This document shows, piece after piece, positions 5,506 through 7,499 of a stretch of 7,499 bases of DNA. Source of the stretch: an uncultured Eubacteriales bacterium (GTDB lineage: Bacteria; Bacillota; Clostridia; Lachnospirales; Lachnospiraceae); contig UQVN01000171.1 of assembly GCA_900544525.1 (NCBI GenBank), positions 1 through 7,499 on the forward strand. The letters are read 5' to 3'. The position numbers were made by a program, and so were the translations under genes. The notes below the pieces were generated by a model, which made no database searches, had not been told where the DNA came from, and saw nothing but the letters and a program-made list of their open reading frames with translations. Each line of letters opens with the position of its first letter. Within the stretch, counting starts at the first letter, position 1.

Positions 5506-6567
5506 TTATCTTTCGTAACGTTTATATGCTAGCTGGATTAATTTCTCAACAAGTTGTGATGTTTCCATTCCTTTTTCCGCCCAAAGCATTGGATACATAC
5601 TAATACTTGTAAATCCTGGAAGCGTATTTAATTCATTAAAGACAACTTCATTTGTATCTTTTTCTAAGAAAAAGTCAACTCTTGCAAGTCCATATCCATC
5701 AACAGCTTCAAAAATTTTTAAGGCATCCCTTCTCACTTCATCTTCTTTGCCTTCTGGAAACTCTGGACGAGTATTTGTTTTTGACTCTGCATTAAAATAT
5801 TTTGCCTCGTAGTCATAAAACTCTGCAGCTGCTAAAACTTCACCAACGCCAGATGCTTTTAACTCTTCTCCACCTAATACTGCACATTCAATTTCACGTC
5901 CAATAATGGTTTCTTCTACAAGAATTTTAGAATCATGCTCTCCTGCAAGTTCAATACTTTTCATTAACTGTTCTTTATTTTCTGCCTTACTAACTCCTTG
6001 GGAAGATCCTGCATTGGCTGGCTTTACGAATACTGGATAAGAAAGAACGTCTTCCACTTTTTTAACAACAGCCTCCATATCATGCATTTCAGATCGACGC
6101 ACTGGAACCCATTTTGCCTGACGAATTCCTAACGTATCCACGATTACTTTTGTATGGAATTTATCCATAGAAACAGCAGATGCAACAACACCGCAACCAA
6201 CATAAGGAATTTCTGCTAATTCAAAAAGTCCTTGAATGGTTCCATCTTCTCCGTGAAGTCCATGAAGTACTGGGAAAGCTACGTCTACTTTTACAGAACG
6301 GTAATTACCATCTTCTTCAATCAATAACTCCTTCTTCGTAGCATCTGGAGAAAGAATAGCACATTTTTTTGATTCTCTCCAAGTATCATTCACAATCTGC
6401 TCCATGGAATCTACAAAAAGCCATTTTCCTTCTTTTGTAATACCGACAATATACTTTTCATATGTCTCATCATTTATGTTTTTTAAGATTGTTTGAACAG
6501 ACATACAAGAAACTTCATGTTCTGAAGACTGTCCACCGAAGATTACAACTATATTTTGTTTTTTCAT
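5506..6567 (-). CDS. ddl: D-alanine--D-alanine ligase
   Basis: Ddl joins two D-alanines with ATP in the cytoplasm, and MurF adds the dipeptide to the peptidoglycan precursor. The 353-residue protein has the ATP-grasp layout. An N-terminal domain carries FGGQSSEHEVS (10-20, Glu16 in the first D-Ala site) and HGLHGEDG (102-109). A central ATP-binding part has VKPANAGSSQGVS (181-193) and VEE (217-219). The C-terminal part has RVDFF (296-300, Arg296 and Asp298) and NELNTLPG (311-318). The omega-loop reads YDYEAKY (251-257). Tyrosine there is typical of D-Ala-D-Ala ligases, whereas VanA-type D-Ala-D-Lac ligases carry histidine, so glycopeptide-resistance chemistry is not indicated. The start is ATG 6567, with AAAGGTGG (6583-6576) eight bases away; GTG 6579 lies inside that site. 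A promoter lies 130-155 bases upstream. Confidence 0.96.
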   Translation of the reverse strand: MKKQNIVVIFGGQSSEHEVSCMSVQTILKNINDETYEKYIVGITKEGKWLFVDSMEQIVNDTWRESKKCAILSPDATKKELLIEEDGNYRSVKVDVAFPVLHGLHGEDGTIQGLFELAEIPYVGCGVVASAVSMDKFHTKVIVDTLGIRQAKWVPVRRSEMHDMEAVVKKVEDVLSYPVFVKPANAGSSQGVSKAENKEQLMKSIELAGEHDSKILVEETIIGREIECAVLGGEELKASGVGEVLAAAEFYDYEAKYFNAESKTNTRPEFPEGKEDEVRRDALKIFEAVDGYGLARVDFFLEKDTNEVVFNELNTLPGFTSISMYPMLWAEKGMETSQLVEKLIQLAYKRYER

Positions 6568-6694
6568 TGTTTTAACCACCTTTTATCAACTCTTTTTCTT
6601 CTAAGAAACACTCTATGTCTATCTCTTCTATTTCTATTCCTACTTTTTCTCTCAAACAGATTCAAATTATCACCGAGCGTTTTTACTGTTCTTT
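6568..6694 (-). promoter_or_regulatory. purine-rich ddl leader
   Basis: The expected ddl transcript from the promoter at 6695-6723 has a leader of about 120 bases with no ATG of its own. On the minus strand 6590-6655 is almost entirely purine apart from scattered T, with repeated TAGA/ATAGA words. I see no convincing hairpin, and no riboswitch class that I recognise. Confidence 0.4.
6576..6583 (-). promoter_or_regulatory. ribosome binding site that sets the ddl start
   Basis: On the minus strand AAAGGTGG lies eight bases before ATG 6567. The in-frame GTG at 6579 is part of this site, so the four-residue longer protein is unlikely. Confidence 0.75.
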
Positions 6695-6723
6695 ATTGTA
6701 CTATTTTCCCCCCTACTTTTCAA
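6695..6723 (-). promoter_or_regulatory. sigma-A promoter of the ddl-murI unit
   Basis: On the minus strand TTGAAA (6723-6718, 5 of 6 matches) is followed after exactly 17 bases by TACAAT (6700-6695, 5 of 6). This is among the best promoters in the window. The spacer holds a run of six G (6713-6708). No clear terminator precedes it after spoIIR, so read-through from spoIIR is possible, but vegetative expression of ddl can be independent. Confidence 0.8.
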
Positions 6724-6756
6724 TAGAAGAAACAATTCTTTTCTTAGCGAAACAAG

Positions 6757-7446
6757 CTAGAAAAAACTGTTCTTTACTTTTCCGTAAAGATAATCAAATA
6801 ACTTAAAATGGTATTCTGGTTTTAAGCTCTCATAATCTTCCTCAGACAATGTATTTTGTAGTTTTTCTTTTGATAATTCAGGAACAATTCCGTGGGCTTC
6901 ATCAATAAAACATAAGGATGGGTACATAACACACCACCAGTTGTGACCTTTTGCCTCCCCAATATCCACGCGAAGTGCCTCATATTCTCCTGGAGGAAAT
7001 ACAAGATCTCCATAGCGTTTCATTGGGAATTTCTCCTTTGTTAAGCATACTTGAACTTTTCGATTACTTGTAGTTTCTAGTGCTTTTTCTGCCACTTCTT
7101 TTATTTCTTCTTTATAAGCGGATAAAATTTTTCTTCCTTCTTGTACAGAAGTTGCCTGTTTCATTAGTGGCTGTAAATATTCTACTACTTGTTTTTTTAC
7201 CATCATTTTCTCTTCTTGATCTTCTTTTGAGTCGCTATTGGCTCGGATATGAAAGCGAATCACCTGCTCTGCAATATGTATCTGACTCTCTCTTTGCCTT
7301 TCCATTGCAAACGCAGTACAAACGGTTGCTCCAAACATTCCAACGAGTAAAGATAAAAAAACAATTTGTTTCATCGTTAATTGCTCTCTTATTTTTTTTA
7401 CTTTTTCTCTTATCTTTTCTATTCCTTTATTTTTATTTTCAAACAT
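6757..7446 (-). CDS. spoIIR: stage II sporulation protein R
   Basis: SpoIIR is made in the forespore under sigma-F, is exported to the space between forespore and mother cell, and activates the SpoIIGA protease that cleaves pro-sigma-E. The 229-residue protein has a charged, lysine-rich N-terminus (1-26) and then one hydrophobic segment (27-48) that serves as signal sequence or anchor. The family block VIRFHIRANSDSKEDQ (62-77) follows. The C-terminal signature is also clear: YGDLVFPPGEYEALRVDIG (145-163) and GHNWWCVMYPSLCF (167-180). The start is ATG 7446, seven bases after AGGAGG (7459-7454). An upstream TTG at 7464 is rejected because the ribosome site would lie inside the gene. The sequence upstream runs out at 7499, and I cannot identify a sigma-F promoter in those 53 bases. 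Confidence 0.95.
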   Translation of the reverse strand: MFENKNKGIEKIREKVKKIREQLTMKQIVFLSLLVGMFGATVCTAFAMERQRESQIHIAEQVIRFHIRANSDSKEDQEEKMMVKKQVVEYLQPLMKQATSVQEGRKILSAYKEEIKEVAEKALETTSNRKVQVCLTKEKFPMKRYGDLVFPPGEYEALRVDIGEAKGHNWWCVMYPSLCFIDEAHGIVPELSKEKLQNTLSEEDYESLKPEYHFKLFDYLYGKVKNSFF

Positions 7447-7453
7447 AAAAATG

Positions 7454-7459
7454 CCTCCT
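7454..7459 (-). promoter_or_regulatory. ribosome binding site of spoIIR
   Basis: On the minus strand AGGAGG lies seven bases before ATG 7446. This perfect Shine-Dalgarno sequence decides the start against the upstream TTG at 7464. Confidence 0.8.
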
Positions 7460-7499
7460 ATCAAATTTTTTACTCGAATCTTCCATTGCTAGAAGAACG

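Noticed and set aside
5328..5603. 91-residue plus-strand open frame over the ddl-murI junction
   Set aside because: It is antisense to two strongly supported genes and has no ribosome site or recognisable motif.
5506..6567. VanA-type D-Ala-D-Lac ligase
   Set aside because: The omega-loop YDYEAKY has the tyrosine typical of D-Ala-D-Ala ligases, and no vanH or vanX partner is adjacent.
6685..6776. 11-base direct repeat ACTGTTCTTTA at 6685-6695 and 6766-6776
   Set aside because: It is short, A/T-rich and not flanking any element. One copy overlaps the ddl -10 and the other is in spoIIR coding sequence, so chance is adequate.
7080..7448. 122-residue hydrophobic plus-strand open frame
   Set aside because: It is the antisense of spoIIR. 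The leucine and phenylalanine richness comes from the complement of lysine and glutamate codons.
7447..7499. Sigma-F promoter for spoIIR
   Set aside because: Expected from biology, but no convincing -35/-10 pair is present in the 53 bases available. It may lie beyond the window.

Overview
The window is AT-rich and carries eight protein-coding genes. It looks like the chromosome of an endospore-forming, low-GC Gram-positive bacterium. The strongest evidence is a clear SpoIIR gene, a protein known only from endospore formers. The strong Shine-Dalgarno sites, sigma-A type promoters and short intergenic terminators agree. I infer a member of the Clostridia, probably Lachnospiraceae, but the family-level call is tentative. 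I see no rRNA, tRNA, CRISPR array, transposase or phage gene.

Layout, left to right. A 227-base leader with promoter-like hexamers and a long inverted repeat precedes pncB (228-1679, +), which salvages nicotinate into NAD. A spacer with an imperfect hairpin and a bidirectional terminator (about 1680-1825) separates it from a convergent M15-family D,D-carboxypeptidase-like gene (1826-2470, -). A 344-base gene-free stretch (2471-2814) follows. It holds a cluster of DnaA-box-like 9-mers, including a perfect inverted pair, and ends in the promoter of plsC (2815-3540, +). Next are a small membrane-anchored protein of unknown function (3629-4090, +) with its own promoter, and a strong bidirectional terminator (about 4093-4136). 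The right half is a minus-strand block transcribed right to left: spoIIR (6757-7446), ddl (5506-6567), murI (4680-5492) and a DUF1934 gene (4141-4563).

How they fit together. MurI supplies D-glutamate and Ddl supplies D-Ala-D-Ala, the two D-amino-acid inputs of peptidoglycan precursor synthesis. They sit 13 bases apart and are probably co-transcribed from a good promoter in the spoIIR-ddl gap. The M15 peptidase belongs to a family that trims D-Ala-containing ends, so three genes touch D-amino-acid wall chemistry. PlsC makes phosphatidic acid for membranes. SpoIIR is the forespore signal that triggers sigma-E activation in the mother cell.

The most unusual feature is the DnaA-box cluster at about 2555-2725. 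It lies away from any dnaA, dnaN or rpmH gene and just upstream of the plsC promoter. Hand-sampled base composition shows the plus strand C-rich over the minus-strand genes on both sides of it, so I do not read it as the main replication origin. A DnaA-titrating or DnaA-responsive regulatory site is the more likely reading.
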